Source: Argopecten irradians
Taxonomy: Eukaryota; Mollusca; Bivalvia; Pectinida; Pectinidae
Reading direction: 5' to 3'
Assembly: GCF_041381155.1 (NCBI RefSeq)
Contig: NC_091134.1
Coordinates: 30,199,540 to 30,263,539 of the forward strand
Length of the DNA stretch: 64,000 nucleotides
Below, one piece after another: positions 35,801 through 45,391 of the stretch; position 1 is the stretch's first letter; each line of letters starts with the position of its first letter. The notes under the pieces were generated by a model. That model did not search any database. It was given only the letters and a program-made list of their open reading frames with translations, and was not told the DNA's origin. The translations under genes were made by a program, and so were the position numbers.

Positions 35801-38800
35801 CGAGATATTGGTGGCCGGGTTTCATACAATGAAGAGAGCTGAAAAAAGATAACTTAAGTGATTTTCAACATTCAGCATAAAATGGATATTCATTTTTGGA
35901 GCTAGCTAATAAAAATTCTGAAAAGAAAGATGATGGTTTTCATGCTTCCTCCAACTGCCAAGTGATGACAAAACACAACATCAGTCATTCCCTTGATTTT
36001 CTCACATATAGTGCAACACTTTATTTAAAGATTAGAAGAAATTTGCATATCTAAGATCTGCTATAAGTTAATAGCTACTTTTATGTTATTATTTTGCTGA
36101 TGCATTAGTCACAATTTCCAATGATGCGTTTAAATGCCAATGGAGTCTGGATACCGTATAGCTATAGCTACACACTAAAATATTATCTCTCCTGTATGGC
36201 ATATTTTATTGTGACTGGTCACAGTCACATTCAGGAAGTAATCAAACGATATTGCAAATGCTCACTCAGACATATTTACATACTTTCACCTTGATAGTCA
36301 ATCACCATTATATACCGTATTTTCCGGACAATAAGTCGCACCTGTGTACAAGCCGCAGAGGCCTTTTTTACGATTTTTTCAGGTTTTGTACACACATAAG
36401 ACGCACCGTTACATAAGCCGCAACCAAAAGTTAGGCCCATGCACCCACGCAACCCTCTGTGTATACGATCGATCTCTAATGAAGCACGGTAATGCTTATC
36501 GATCGATTAGAATCACGAAAACTGTCTGTAAACTTGTTCTGTAAATGTATAACAAATAAAACTCACAATGATGTAAATATCTTTAGCAAAATTGATTTGG
36601 TCATGTTTCTGTTCGTTGTTTACTCTGCCATTACGTAAGACTTCTTGTGTGTAAACAAACATGGCGGCCGTACGATTTACGCTTACTCTCTCTCATATTT
36701 CAACATGCCGGTTAAAATACTTTCCTCAATATGCATACGATTTTCTTTTATATCTATTTTGATATACTTCGCGTATTAATTATATTGATGTGTATAGGAT
36801 TACTTTATTATCAAGACTATCATTAACCTAAAATTGACTTCGTTTAGAGTGTTCTCTCTCAACTTGCCATCCCATGATGCAATTCACCGAAGCCTTATTT
36901 TTGTAAACTTCCGGATATGATTTCGTGGTGTTTGCCGCTGCAGAGATCGATTAAATGATGTTTTATACGACTGTTTGGTGCTTTTTAACATCGCTATAAT
37001 GTTCTATATTACATGTAATTAACACTATAAACTTGACTGCCGATTATTTCATTGAAGTCACAGCGACAGGATTCTGAGAAATACACATGTTGACCGTGTG
37101 TAACACGTGTGCAAGTTATATTTAGCAGTCATTCAGAAGATTGTTTTTTCCCTGTCTGCGGACATTTCTTTCACTCAAATAATATTTAAATAATATATTT
37201 AACTTATTGTTTGATATTTGATGGTTTTTGACGTTTTAGTTATTATTTTCTTGGTAACGATCCTGCAGCAAATCGATAGCGAAATCAGTCCGCCATTGTG
37301 TTGTGACTGTAAACAACCACGCTTCAGTCGGCCGATTTTCCATGAATTAAACAATTTTTACGATTGAACATGTATCTGGTACGTTATTATTTTTATCTTT
37401 ATTATATTTTCATCACATATTATATCGTTTAAACACTTTTACAGTGATATTTTCGATGTATAACTTTACTAAACCGCTATTGTGTTGCGCTAGTAAACAA
37501 ACACGTTTCAGTCGGCGGATTTTCCTTGAATTAAACAATTTTACGAATGAATATGCATCTGATATGTAATCATTTTCATCGTTAATATATTTTCATTGCA
37601 TATTTTATCTTTTAAACACTTTTACAGTGATTTGTTCGATGTATAACTTTACAAAACTGGCGAGTAAAACTTACGATTTTCACATGTGAATCACGACGTA
37701 ATAATGCCAAAACATCGTCAGATTTTGGTTTTCGTCCACAGATAAGTCGCACTGGTGTATATGCCGCACTCCCGATTTTCAGGGAAAAAAGTAGCGGCTT
37801 ATACTCCGGAAAATACGGTATATATAATTTAATTATTTATATTTTTCTCATCCATATAACAGGTTAGGCACAACCCTGCATATGGATATAACAGTTTTAA
37901 TTACCTGTTTGAGTAATCAATAAGTTACTCAAAAGAGGAATACTGTGAAAGGAAAACACATAATGTTGTTTTAAAAATTATCATCAAACAAGGGCATCAT
38001 AATTTTTAGAATGCCTTACATATAAGACTATATTTCTGTGCATGAAAATTCTGTCGTCTCACTTTATTGTAGGATGACAATTTTTGACCCATTTTGATTA
38101 ATGAAAGTACTAAGTAATGGTGCAATGTCAAAATTATAACGTTTTTTTTATAACAAAAGTTTAAAACAACTTCATGCATTTTTCTTTCACAGAATTCCTC
38201 ATTTGGGTAACTTATACTCAAACAGGTAACTGCAGTTGCCATAGCTGCAATATTGTAGCTCAAAAGACTTTTAGACAGAAAATAGTATCGTCTTTAGAGC
38301 TACAATTGGTACCTATTACTGCTAATGGAGCAAAGTAATGATTATGCAAACCATTATAAAAAAGTATAGAAAATTATGCCCGAGTGATTTTCGGAGGCAG
38401 TGTGCCACGACGACACATAGGGACCAATTCGTACCCGGACGAAAGGTATAGTAGGCCGGGTACGTATATTCGTTCTACAGTTGCCAATATGCAGGGTTGT
38501 GCCCAACTTGTATAAAACAATATAAATTCAGCCTAACAAACTTTTATTACATATTAAAAGTGTACATGTAACCTGTCATAATGAATCATTGAATAATGCA
38601 CTGAAGCCAAAGTTTTACCTTGAATACTTGCCTACCTACTGCATATCTATGTGCAAGAATTTTGGCAAGTTTTTTTTTCTTTGTAGGCCAGTGTGTGGCA
38701 GTGAGTCTTCCACACATATGTAAAAACTGGCAACAACAAAGATTTATAGGAGACGCCATTGTGTTGCTAATTTGGCACGAGCACAATGTTAAGAGTATCT

Positions 38801-39128
38801 ACGTCGAGTTTAAAACAATTTCCCTGGACTTGTAAGGTGAACAGAATCTAATCATAAAAAATCGGGTCGAATAATCTAGATAAAAAAAGAACATCAAATT
38901 TCTGACGATAAGCGGTGATAGAAGCAAGTAAAAATGATGACAAACTTTGATTAAAACTATTATCGATATATTAGCGTTTTATACACGACAAGGTATGAAC
39001 AATAACCACGCATCCATGCCGGCTTTATCAGTGCGAGTGGCCACATGGTTAATCGGTGAAGAGTACACGCGGTGATTGCGACCAATGTCTATATTTACCT
39101 CATTGTTGAAGGCTCTAACGGCCTCCAT
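20837..39128 (-). CDS. SCAF8: SCAF4/SCAF8-like CTD-binding, RNA-binding protein (17 exons)
   Basis: Exons from the start: 39099-39128, 35710-35838, 35171-35332, CID exon (34346-34463 or its copy 33180-33297), 32386-32555, 31594-31806, 30328-30404, 28188-28335, 27629-27861, 27431-27517, 27062-27153, 26574-26727, 25897-26004, 25417-25582, 23679-23843, 23198-23397, 20837-22714. Using one CID exon and one copy of the 53-bp repeat in exon 12, the phases close to 1358 aa (human SCAF8 about 1271). Domains: CID at 1 to about 135 ([24 protein letters not shown]); Gln-rich and Pro-rich parts; RS/RE-rich about 410-485; RRM about 488-560 with LFIGHL and GCAFVCM; Pro/Gly-Met-rich region; Arg-Asp-rich stretch about 1095-1240; acidic C-terminus. 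The human proteins bind the phosphorylated RNA polymerase II tail and suppress premature 3'-end formation. SCAF4 and SCAF8 are not separable here; this is probably their single-copy ancestor type. Confidence 0.93.
23198..23397 (-). other. SCAF exon 16 next to TA microsatellites
   Basis: This 200-nt Met/Pro/Gly-rich exon of the SCAF gene (phase 1 to 0) ends at a CAG/GTAATT donor only about 10 bp from TG and TA microsatellite runs at about 23155-23190. A second TA run lies at about 23032-23048. Length changes of these runs next to the donor could affect its use. Confidence 0.6.
23990..24115. repeat. Dispersed repeat fragment, copy 1
   Basis: GGGTTACTGCCACCAAGTTT and ATTGAAATTCCTCCAGTAG match, with about 15-20% difference, the sequence at 28815-28915. 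It lies in a SCAF intron, is non-coding, and looks like a piece of a longer interspersed family. Confidence 0.5.
24614..25376. mobile_element. Tandem-cored, hairpin-tailed repeat element (family B)
   Basis: Head GTGTCGCCTGCA (24620-24631) is followed by about four units of 150-161 bp (marker AATATTG at 24715, 24866, 25027 and 25188) and a GC-rich stretch GACGCCGCCGCTGACGCCGA. The tail hairpin at 25346-25372 has arms GTGTCGCC and GGCGACAC, and is followed by AAAAA. TGCAGGCGACAC at the very end is the exact inverse of the head over 12 bases. It lies in the SCAF intron between exons 14 and 15 and is non-coding. Confidence 0.78.
26574..26727 (-). other. SCAF RRM exon with a 53-bp internal tandem duplication
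   Basis: Acceptor at 26727 and donor CAT/GTAAGT at 26574 are clear, and the start reads [19 protein letters not shown], the first half of the RRM. Positions 26575-26627 and 26628-26680 are identical 53-bp copies. The exon is 154 nt; with one copy it would be 101 nt and would join in phase to the next exon as YGTVETLH then IIPPRGCAF, as the family requires. With both copies the frame is lost at the end of the exon. No GT donor lies at the boundary between copies. Confidence 0.85.
28588..28803 (-). mobile_element. tRNA-derived SINE with target-site duplication
   Basis: Full-length 216-bp SINE in a SCAF intron, head at the 28803 end. On the minus strand GTGGCCGAGTGGTTAAGATG is the A box and GGGTTCGAATCCC the B box; next comes a conserved body with TTTTTCTCCGGGTACTCCGG and CTTTCCTCCACCAACAAACC, and a tail ending in AACTAAACAAACC. 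The exact 11-bp direct repeat TTCACTGTGTA flanks it (28577-28587 and 28804-28814), proving retroposition. A decayed relative is at 42165. Related families are widespread in molluscs. Confidence 0.92.
28815..28915. repeat. Dispersed repeat fragment, copy 2
   Basis: It shares ATTACTGCAACC.., CATTGAAATCCCTCTAGTA and TAGTAATCAATCAATCG with the fragment at 23990. It directly abuts the right target duplication of the SINE at 28588, so the SINE inserted at its edge. Confidence 0.5.
29019..29580. mobile_element. Tandem-cored repeat element (family C), tail incomplete
   Basis: The head CAAGAGATCCCTGATGGATC holds a small hairpin (GATCC/GGATC) followed by TTGGCGCCCACC. The core has about three 150-180-bp units, each with an AGATGGC..CATCTTGTT segment and ACATATGAAATTTGAGAA. 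The tail GACGACGGACCACAGAGGCG, ATTTGAATAG matches the tail of family A, then AGCCCACCATCTGA, the first arm of the expected hairpin; the second arm is missing. Non-coding; in the SCAF intron between exons 7 and 8. Confidence 0.7.
30635..30750. repeat. Short degenerate repeats of a GATGGCG motif
   Basis: Four diverged 24-26-bp units such as TTTACGATGGCCCAACCGAT and TTTAATGATGACGCTGCATG lie in a SCAF intron. An open frame runs through it, but nothing supports translation. Confidence 0.45.
31385..31480. mobile_element. Short deletion derivative of family A
   Basis: TCAATCTATGAAGAG matches the core of the element at 16003, and CTCAGGTGACCTTAAA matches its final hairpin arm. Head, most of the core and the first hairpin arm are gone. 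It lies between SCAF exons 6 and 7. Confidence 0.55.
32739..35055. repeat. 1.15-kb tandem duplication including a SCAF coding exon
   Basis: Copy 1 is 32739-33878 and copy 2 is 33887-35055, differing by only scattered substitutions, small indels and an 18-bp net insertion in copy 2 near 33940. Both contain an apparently intact 118-nt CID exon (33180-33297 and 34346-34463) with good splice sites and identical coding sequence. Both also contain the left part of an ATCGAT-rich TIR element; only copy 2 has its right end. As 118 is not a multiple of three, including both exons would break the frame. Confidence 0.93.
34747..35153. mobile_element. ATCGAT-rich TIR element beside SCAF exon 3
   Basis: TAGTGTTTTAT at the left is mirrored by ATACAACACTA at the right, and both arms are rich in GATGATCG/CGATTA motifs. 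About 407 bp, non-coding. It ends only about 18 bp from the donor of SCAF exon 3 (35171). A truncated copy (33580-33878) lies in the first unit of the local duplication. Superfamily not assigned. Confidence 0.55.
35839..36311. other. SCAF intron 1, no other feature seen
   Basis: AT-rich intron DNA between exon 2 and the TIR element at 36312; nothing further recognised. Confidence 0.5.
36312..37821. mobile_element. 1.5-kb TIR DNA element in SCAF intron 1
   Basis: Left end ATACCGTATTTTCCGGACAA is mirrored by TCCGGAAAATACGGTAT at the right, and subterminal AAGTCGCACC/GTGCGACTTAT and AGCCGC/GCGGCTTAT motifs recur on both sides. Flanks are TATA-rich, compatible with a TA or TATA target duplication. 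The interior lacks a transposase frame, so it is non-autonomous. At about 37285-37660 it contains a 185-bp direct repeat in two copies (marker TTCAGTCGGC.GATTTTCC). Confidence 0.75.
37855..38514. mobile_element. Foldback element split by a second insertion
   Basis: TIRs are GGCACAACCCTGCATATGG at the left and CCAATATGCAGGGTTGTGCC at the right. Inner arms also pair: TTACCTGTTTGAGTAATCAA and GAGGAATACTGTGAAAGGAA (37900-37955) against their inverted forms at about 38165-38230. The right arm is interrupted at 38241-38477. It lies in SCAF intron 1, about 30 bp from the 1.5-kb element. Confidence 0.7.
38241..38477. mobile_element. 237-bp insertion with 8-bp target duplication
   Basis: CAGTTGCC occurs at 38233-38240 and again at 38478-38485, immediately bordering the segment that breaks the foldback arm. 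Eight-base duplications are typical of hAT elements. Ends are weakly inverted (TAGCTGCAATAT and, inverted, TAGAACGAATAT). Inside is an 18-bp-arm hairpin starting ATTGTAGCTC. Confidence 0.6.
38515..39098. other. Proximal SCAF intron 1
   Basis: No exon or repeat recognised. Candidate frames here have no domain and are interrupted by poly-T and AT-rich runs. Confidence 0.4.
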
Positions 39129-39400
39129 CTTGCCGATATTCTTGGATCAGCACGTCAGAATTTGTTTCTACCGGGTGAGAAAGTGTGTTTGTCGACAATT
39201 TTAGGCAGTCATAACGCTGGCGTGGTGTCCAATATGGCGGTCACACGCCAACCCATAATTTCCAAATTCACGATTTGTTATATGTGTTTTGATTGGACGC
39301 TTTGGACACCGCCAGCCAATCAGCCACACTCTTTCTGAAAGCAAGATTGTGACATTGGGGAAACGAAAGTAAACTCATTACTATGTAGGTTCTACATCTC
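39129..39400. promoter_or_regulatory. Divergent SCAF/MANEA promoter region
   Basis: The SCAF start codon (39128, minus) and the plus-strand MANEA gene face away from each other. Between them lie an inverted CCAAT box (ATTGG, 39292-39296) and a forward one (CCAATCAG, from 39316) separated by about 20 bp, with a moderately GC-rich background and no TATA box. This fits a bidirectional housekeeping promoter. The MANEA 5' non-coding exon is presumably near 39350, with the first intron reaching to about 40740. Confidence 0.5.
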
Positions 39401-40852
39401 TGTTACTTTGTTACAGTCACAATATAATTTACCACCGATTTCTTAAACAAACACTTTATGAATACATATGAGGAAAAGTGATTTTGATAATGCTGTTGCA
39501 TTGACAAGCCTCAACTACCCCGTACATCAATGAACAAATTTTTGCCTACAACAACGTTACTGTAACAGTGCTGTACTAGGCTAAGTTACATGTAACGTTA
39601 GGTCGGTATAACCGCTATGCTTAGGAATAATACAAAATGTAGGTAATTGTACGATTTATAGTTAGAATTAATAATCACAACAGTTAAACTATACAGCACG
39701 TCATATGTCATAATATAGGATTAAAACATGCATGTTTCAGAGCGTTTCATATATTATTCCCAATATAGAATAAATAAGAATATATCCCAGCCTAAAAGGG
39801 ACTTATATTTTAGGATCTTTTGGATTTTTAGAGTTTCTGTACATGTCTGTCTATAAGTACACCAGAAACATATACAAATCATTATGGCATAGTGTCAAGA
39901 ATAATTTGTTTTATATTTAATTTCTTGTTCTAAATGCTGCAAATTGACTTTATATTTTCCATGTCAATGACAATAAAGAAGGAAAATAGTATTCTTAGCA
40001 AGTTTAAGATTAAGTTCACTTAGATGTTAAATTAGACAGCACTGTATAATAATGACATGATTCAGGTGAAAGAAGAAAGCATATCGCATATCTATTTTTT
40101 TCTTTCTTTTCCATAAATGACTATACCATACATTTAACTGCCTCACTTTTTATCCTGAGCATTGGCCAATGTGATTAAGACTGATTTCCGTATTCTGGTT
40201 GAGACATCTACCACATATAATATAAAATAGTACTGGTATACAAGTTTTGCTCCTGCTTAAGCTGAAATTCTCCACATCAACAGCTAGATTGTGATATGAC
40301 TAGTTGACCTCAGTGCCGGTGTACTATAATGTGACAGGCGGGATGTCTTGTTATGGTAGTATGTTTCACTGACAAGAGCTAATTTGTACTCCATGAGACA
40401 GTACAACTCATGGACACACCTGCACTCACTAAGCCTACATATAGCACACATATTACATACACATTCAATGTAGCTACTGAATCAAACTAAGAAATTTTTT
40501 TAAAATCTCTTTTAATTTTTTTTTCCTGAATCATTTTAATTTGATCTTATGTTGAGAAACTATTGAGAAAAAACCCCACCAAATTAAAGAGTAGACATTA
40601 AATGAGAAAAGTAAGTTAGAAATGATTTACATTTTAAGATCATTAAATTGATGTTGATTCCAAATATGGTGGTATACATTTGTAATTTTAATTTCATTAT
40701 TCACATATAGTTATAAGATATTTTTTTTTCTTTTTTCTTTTCAGGATGATAATTGTAAGCAGTTGAAACTTACCCCTGAAAAATGTTCAGACAACTTCTC
40801 TGTATGACAGATTTTTGGTAATCAAATAACTAATTCTTTGGAAAAATACAAC
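39401..40852. other. Probable MANEA 5' intron
   Basis: AT-rich, no open frame of interest. A long pyrimidine tract ending TTTTCTTTTCAG just after 40720 is a strong acceptor, about 108 bp before the ATG, so a leader exon probably splices here. Confidence 0.5.
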
Positions 40853-43772
40853 ATGGCCAGATGTTGGTCAAGAAAGGTTTTATGGAGGATTACAACAGCT
40901 GCCATCATTGTTTGTCTGATTGGGACTTTGCTGTTGATGTTTTACAATGTTGAAGAAAAAGGAAAAACAACATTAGAGAAGCGACGGAAAAAAGTTGTAG
41001 CACCCCTTGAAAATGAAGACATACTTGCAGCTCTAAGAAAAGAGGTTGATGAAAGATTAGAGGAGATAAAATACACTGAATCAGAGAAGAGTAATCTAAC
41101 AATGTCTGAAAAGAAGATTGCCGGAAAATTGGTTCCTGAAATAACTTTGAAACAAAAGCAACCAGATGTTCATAGAAAGAAAGAGGTGGGAGATATCAAC
41201 TACAATGTTCATATATTTTATTATCCATGGTATGGTAATCCGAAAACAGATGGAAAATATTTACACTGGAACCATCCATTTTTGCCCCACTGGAATAAGA
41301 ATGAGGCAAAGAAATGGCCGTCGGGACACCATGATCCGCCTGACGATATTGGAGCCAACTTTTATCCACAGCTTGGGCCCTACAGCTCCAAAGATCCAAA
41401 TGTAGTAAGAAAACATATCAAAGACATGAAGTATGCTGGCATAGGTAAAGTTTATTTTCTTTTGTATCATTTTTTTGATAAAATGATTTTCAAGCACCAT
41501 ATTCGACACAATAAGCGTCACCATCCCTATAAGTGCCCCTCCCCTTAATTAGGCTTCAATTTCACTTACTTCTAATTGAATACAGACTGAAAATATGACA
41601 ATTCAGTTGGTTTCTTTACTGATTTCTTTTGCAAATTTATTTATGGCTTTTATACTTCATAGAATGATATTATAAAAGGCTAGTCCAAATTTGTTTCTTT
41701 AAAGTGCCCCCTTGCTTTAATGTTTAAGCGCCCTGGGCGAATATTGGGTCAAATTTGGTAAATACCAGATATTTTTTGTATTTTTGCAATTTCATAGGGT
41801 ATACCCATGATCATGAAAATTTGATTTAGAATTGAATAAATCAGTTATCAGTTCAGTAGTCAAATTATACAAATACTGTATATTCCCCAACATCTGTCTT
41901 AAATCCAGATTTATTGCTTGGTTTGAATGATAATGCGCCTCATATAATTTTTCCTACCACCATACATTATGTTCAATGTAAATTGGATTGGTGTTACCTA
42001 GGTGTTGTAGCAGTATCGTGGTATCCTCCTGGCGATGCAGACTCGGAAGGTGAGGAGCCTGACAAACTCATGCCAATGATCTTAAATATAGCAGCAGAAC
42101 AAGGAATCAAGGTAATTGTTAACAATCTTAGTTACAAATATAGGCTAAACGTCCTGTTATCAACCAAAGTCATTTAAGGACTCACTGGGTTTGTTGATAG
42201 AAGAAAGCCAGAGTCCCCAGAGAAAAACCACTGACTAACGGTCAGTACCTGACAACTGCCCCACATGCAATTCAAACTTCCAACTGAGTGGTAACTTCTT
42301 GGCCACCGCGTCCATTATATATAAGGACTCATCCACATCATTCCATCATTGGCCGATGTTGTGAAATGTTAAAAGTTGTAGGATTTCAGTACTAAATGGG
42401 CCTTTGACTGATTTTAGAAGGTGTGTGTCAACTCTATGGTATGAAGCTTGAATTTATGATTAAGCTGTGTAGGGTTTGTTGCTGTCTTGTCTGATTCTGA
42501 AGTATAGCATTTACATGAGAGGAGATAATCTTTTTTAAGAAAAAAATTGTTTTACTTTCTAGAACGAAGCTGTATACCAATGAAAATATACATGAACAAT
42601 ATAGTCATTGTTTCTTTCCACTGCAGCATAAAAGTTATTGGCCAGGGTGGGGATATGTTATGATTTTCTCGTTCCGCCCATGTAATGCAGATATGGTACA
42701 TGATTCTTCTTATGTGATGCTTATAGTAAGAACTTTAAATTATATAAGTGTAGCGGGATTGGACTGGGTCGATCATCGGTGACCAAGAAGCTCAGTCGGT
42801 AGAGCACTCGGCTAGTGTTCTGAGGGTCCCGGGTTCGAATCCCGGTCTGGCCGCTACATTTTCTCATCTCCTGTTACATAAGAAGTTTCTGTAGGATACA
42901 TTCAAAATATGTGTATATATTGGTTGGTGTTTCATAGAGTTGTCTCTCTTCTATCTGTTTGAAAATTTTGGAGAAAACAATTTGAAACATCTAGTAATAT
43001 AGTGACCAATTTCATTGTCATGACAAATGCCTACTTTGTATGTTCTTGCACCGCAATGCCTTTCTTTCAGATTACATTTCACATTGAGCCATATAAAGGT
43101 CGTGATCACTTGACCATGAAAAAGAACTTGAAATACATAATGGATACATATGGAAACCACTCAGCATTTTACCGCCGCTATCACAAAGATAAGAAAAAGA
43201 TGCTGCCAATGTACTATATCTACGATTCTTATCAAGTTAGTGCCAAGCTGTGGGCAGATCTGTTCAGTCCTAGCGGTAAGACAACTGTAAGAGGTACTGA
43301 ACTTGATGGATTTTTCATTGGCTTACTTGTTGAACAACAACACAAAGTACATGTCTTTTCTGCAGGATTTGATGGATTTTATACCTACTTTGCAACCAAT
43401 GGCTTTACTTACGGAAGTAGTTGGGATAAGTGGAAAGATATTCAAAAGTTTGCTCAGTCACATTCCAAGATGTTCATTCCAAGCGTTGGACCAGGTTATA
43501 TTGACACCAATGTTCGACCATGGAATGCGAAAAACACACGTAATAGGAACTCTGGGGTGTACTACAGGGACGCATTTGAAGCTGCTTTTAAGGTTAAGCC
43601 TAGCATCATCTCCATTACCTCATTTAATGAGTGGCACGAAGGCACACAGATAGAACCAGCTGTCTCCAAGAATACTGGCAAGTATGTATACCTAGACTAC
43701 GGTAACAAGAAGGGACCTCGTTATTATCTTGATCTAACCAAGGAATTAACAGACAGGTATTCACGTATTTAA
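40853..43772 (+). CDS. MANEA: Glycoprotein endo-alpha-1,2-mannosidase (GH99)
   Basis: Three coding exons, 40853-41444, 42002-42111 and 43071-43772, join with phases 1 and 0 into 467 aa (human MANEA 462). The ATG at 40853 sits in a good context (AACATGG). Residues 10-31 form a single N-terminal hydrophobic anchor after a short basic tail, giving a type II Golgi protein; a charged stem follows to about residue 110. The catalytic domain starts near YNVHIFYYPWYGNP and contains VSWYPPGDADSEGEEPD, TFHIEPYKGRD, SGFDGFYTYFATNGFTYGSS, FIPSVGPGYIDT and SFNEWHEGTQIEPA; E421 and E424 of EWHE match the two catalytic glutamates of GH99. The enzyme clips glucosylated mannose from N-glycans in the Golgi, bypassing glucosidases. 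Intron 2 carries two SINE-like repeats. Confidence 0.96.
42165..42318 (-). mobile_element. Decayed SINE related to that at 28588
   Basis: GGTTTGTTGATAGAAGAAAG, GAGAAAAACCACTGACTAAC and ACTGCCCCACATGCAATTCA line up with the body and B-box region of the SINE at 28588 but differ at roughly one base in six. The tRNA-like head (GGCCACCGCG) is only partly kept. Confidence 0.7.
42750..42862 (+). repeat. tRNA-like repeat bounded by inverted 7-mers
   Basis: AGCTCAGTCGGTAGAGCAC is a good A box and GGGTTCGAATCCC a perfect B box with a 5-bp T stem. CTCGG and CTGAG can form an anticodon stem, but the loop is one base too long and the bases where the acceptor stem should be do not pair. About 35 bp further out, GTAGCGG pairs with CCGCTAC. 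I read it as a tRNA-derived SINE in MANEA intron 2, not a working tRNA gene. Confidence 0.65.
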
Positions 43773-44731
43773 GATATAATACATCATAATTTGAGCCCCT
43801 CACCCTAAGTGAACTTAAATCCCTTGATGGAGTTATTAGAATTATCAAAAGCACTCTATTATTGATTATTTATATACATAATTGTGCCTATACTGACAAT
43901 AACTTTTTGGATCGTGATTGTTATTCACTAAACTCGACATGGCATAATGAAAAAAGGAAAGGTTAAGGAAAGCCTACTATACAGGGTCCCACGAGTCCTT
44001 ACTAATATAGACATTGTGTTCAAAATGGTCAAAGCCAATCTTGATCACCTGTAATAATCATCTCTTTCTTCATTCATTTTGTTCGAAACGTTTAGGTTTT
44101 ATTTTTTTACACCTATTTGTGAACAGTATTCAGGACCATTTTATTGTTAAAGGGCCATTTCTTTTGGTAAATGAGGACCAATGCTTTGCACAATTTTTCA
44201 TCTAAGCTTGCAATTTTCAAGGAAAATGCTATTTTTATTGGCACCATTCCTTCCCAAACCCAAATAATGTTTTTGGCATTATTGTGAAATCAGCAACCTC
44301 GATACTGCTTTGCGTTTGGTGCACTGTACCTGCGTTTATGCTCCAGAAAAAATCTTTAAGTAGTGTACAAACCTCGATATTTGATTCACTAAAGCGTAAC
44401 TTAGATGTCAAAACTGACAATTCACACATGGATACACCGTATGTCTACATCTTGGACACAATCAGTTCATAAAACGTTAATTACATACATTGTCTTATCT
44501 GAAGCTGGGCGGAAGTGCTGTGTATGGTATTTATGGTATACTATGGAGAGTATAAAATGGGTTTACAGTATGCTCATCCTTAGTAAATAAAGTTTATTGT
44601 GATGCATTAAAATGCTAATACATACAGTCAACCCGGTCTTTAAAGTGTAGTTTTGTTTAGCATAGATTGCATTTAGACGGTAGCCGGTGGCATATCGCCG
44701 GTTGCAAGTTGGTTTGGGTTTCGCTTCTGTT
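43773..44731 (+). other. MANEA 3' UTR and flank
   Basis: Non-coding tail of the MANEA gene. The first good AATAAA is at 44586-44591, about 815 bp after the stop codon, which would give a long 3' UTR. Confidence 0.5.
44586..44591 (+). other. Poly(A) signal of the MANEA gene
   Basis: AATAAA followed within 10 bases by a T/G-rich stretch, the best candidate 3' end signal between the MANEA stop and the inverted-repeat element at 44732. Confidence 0.45.
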
Positions 44732-45391
44732 GGAATGTTGCCAAAATAATTGGTATAGTGTCCAAAATAGACCTGGGTATACTGTGGAATCTTCGTTTAA
44801 AAAGGAACTCTCAACAGCATGAATACATTTTGCGATATTTATTGAGATTGGATACAAGAAAACAAGACGACACCGCCCCTAGCTACAACAGTTCCACCGA
44901 CCTGCTTGCTAGCCCATGGCACATCCCAGACACCTGTGACATTAGCTACACAAATGACAAACCCTCGCCGGTTTTATCTGCCAGTATCACGGATGCCTTG
45001 GACTCATTCCTCAAGGAACTAGAGAACTACATTCTATCCCGTTCTTCCTAGCAATGGAGAGGATACCCCTAGACTTCCAGTCCATTCACATCAATATTGA
45101 CGATGGCCTTGAATTACCAGCACCTCTACGCCCTCCTACCACCATACCGGACGAGCAATCACATGAGGCTTATGCATCTCTTATCAATTACTCTTTATAT
45201 AAACAACTTTATGATAAAAAAACAATCAAAAGACTATTGTTTGCTCATACCCAAGCTCAATAAATATCGCCAAATTTAACGAAGATTCCACAGTTTGTCA
45301 AAATACAAACCCCAACCCCTCCCCAATATACCCAGGTCTATTTTTGAATACTATACCAATCATTTTGGCATCGTCCCAACATTAAATGATA
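44732..45391. mobile_element. Inverted-repeat element with coding-like interior
   Basis: TTGGTATAGT, ATAGACCTGGGTATA, ACTGTGGAATCTTCGTT and GCGATATTTATTGAG on the left (44750-44846) recur inverted and in order on the right (45256-45360), with indels; arms are 110-145 bp. Between them on the plus strand lie two short open frames, one ending at 45051 and one of 69 codons from the ATG at 45054. Their amino-acid make-up (for example SASITDALDSFLKELENYI) looks like real protein, but I recognise no domain. It may be an internally deleted copy of a larger unclassified transposable element. Confidence 0.5.

Noticed and set aside
40838-40852. MANEA start upstream of the ATG
   Set aside because: The frame is open from a TTG here, but ATG at 40853 has the better context and gives the family's usual length.
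42781-42855. Functional tRNA gene
   Set aside because: The anticodon loop is one base too long and the acceptor stem does not pair; SINE origin fits better.
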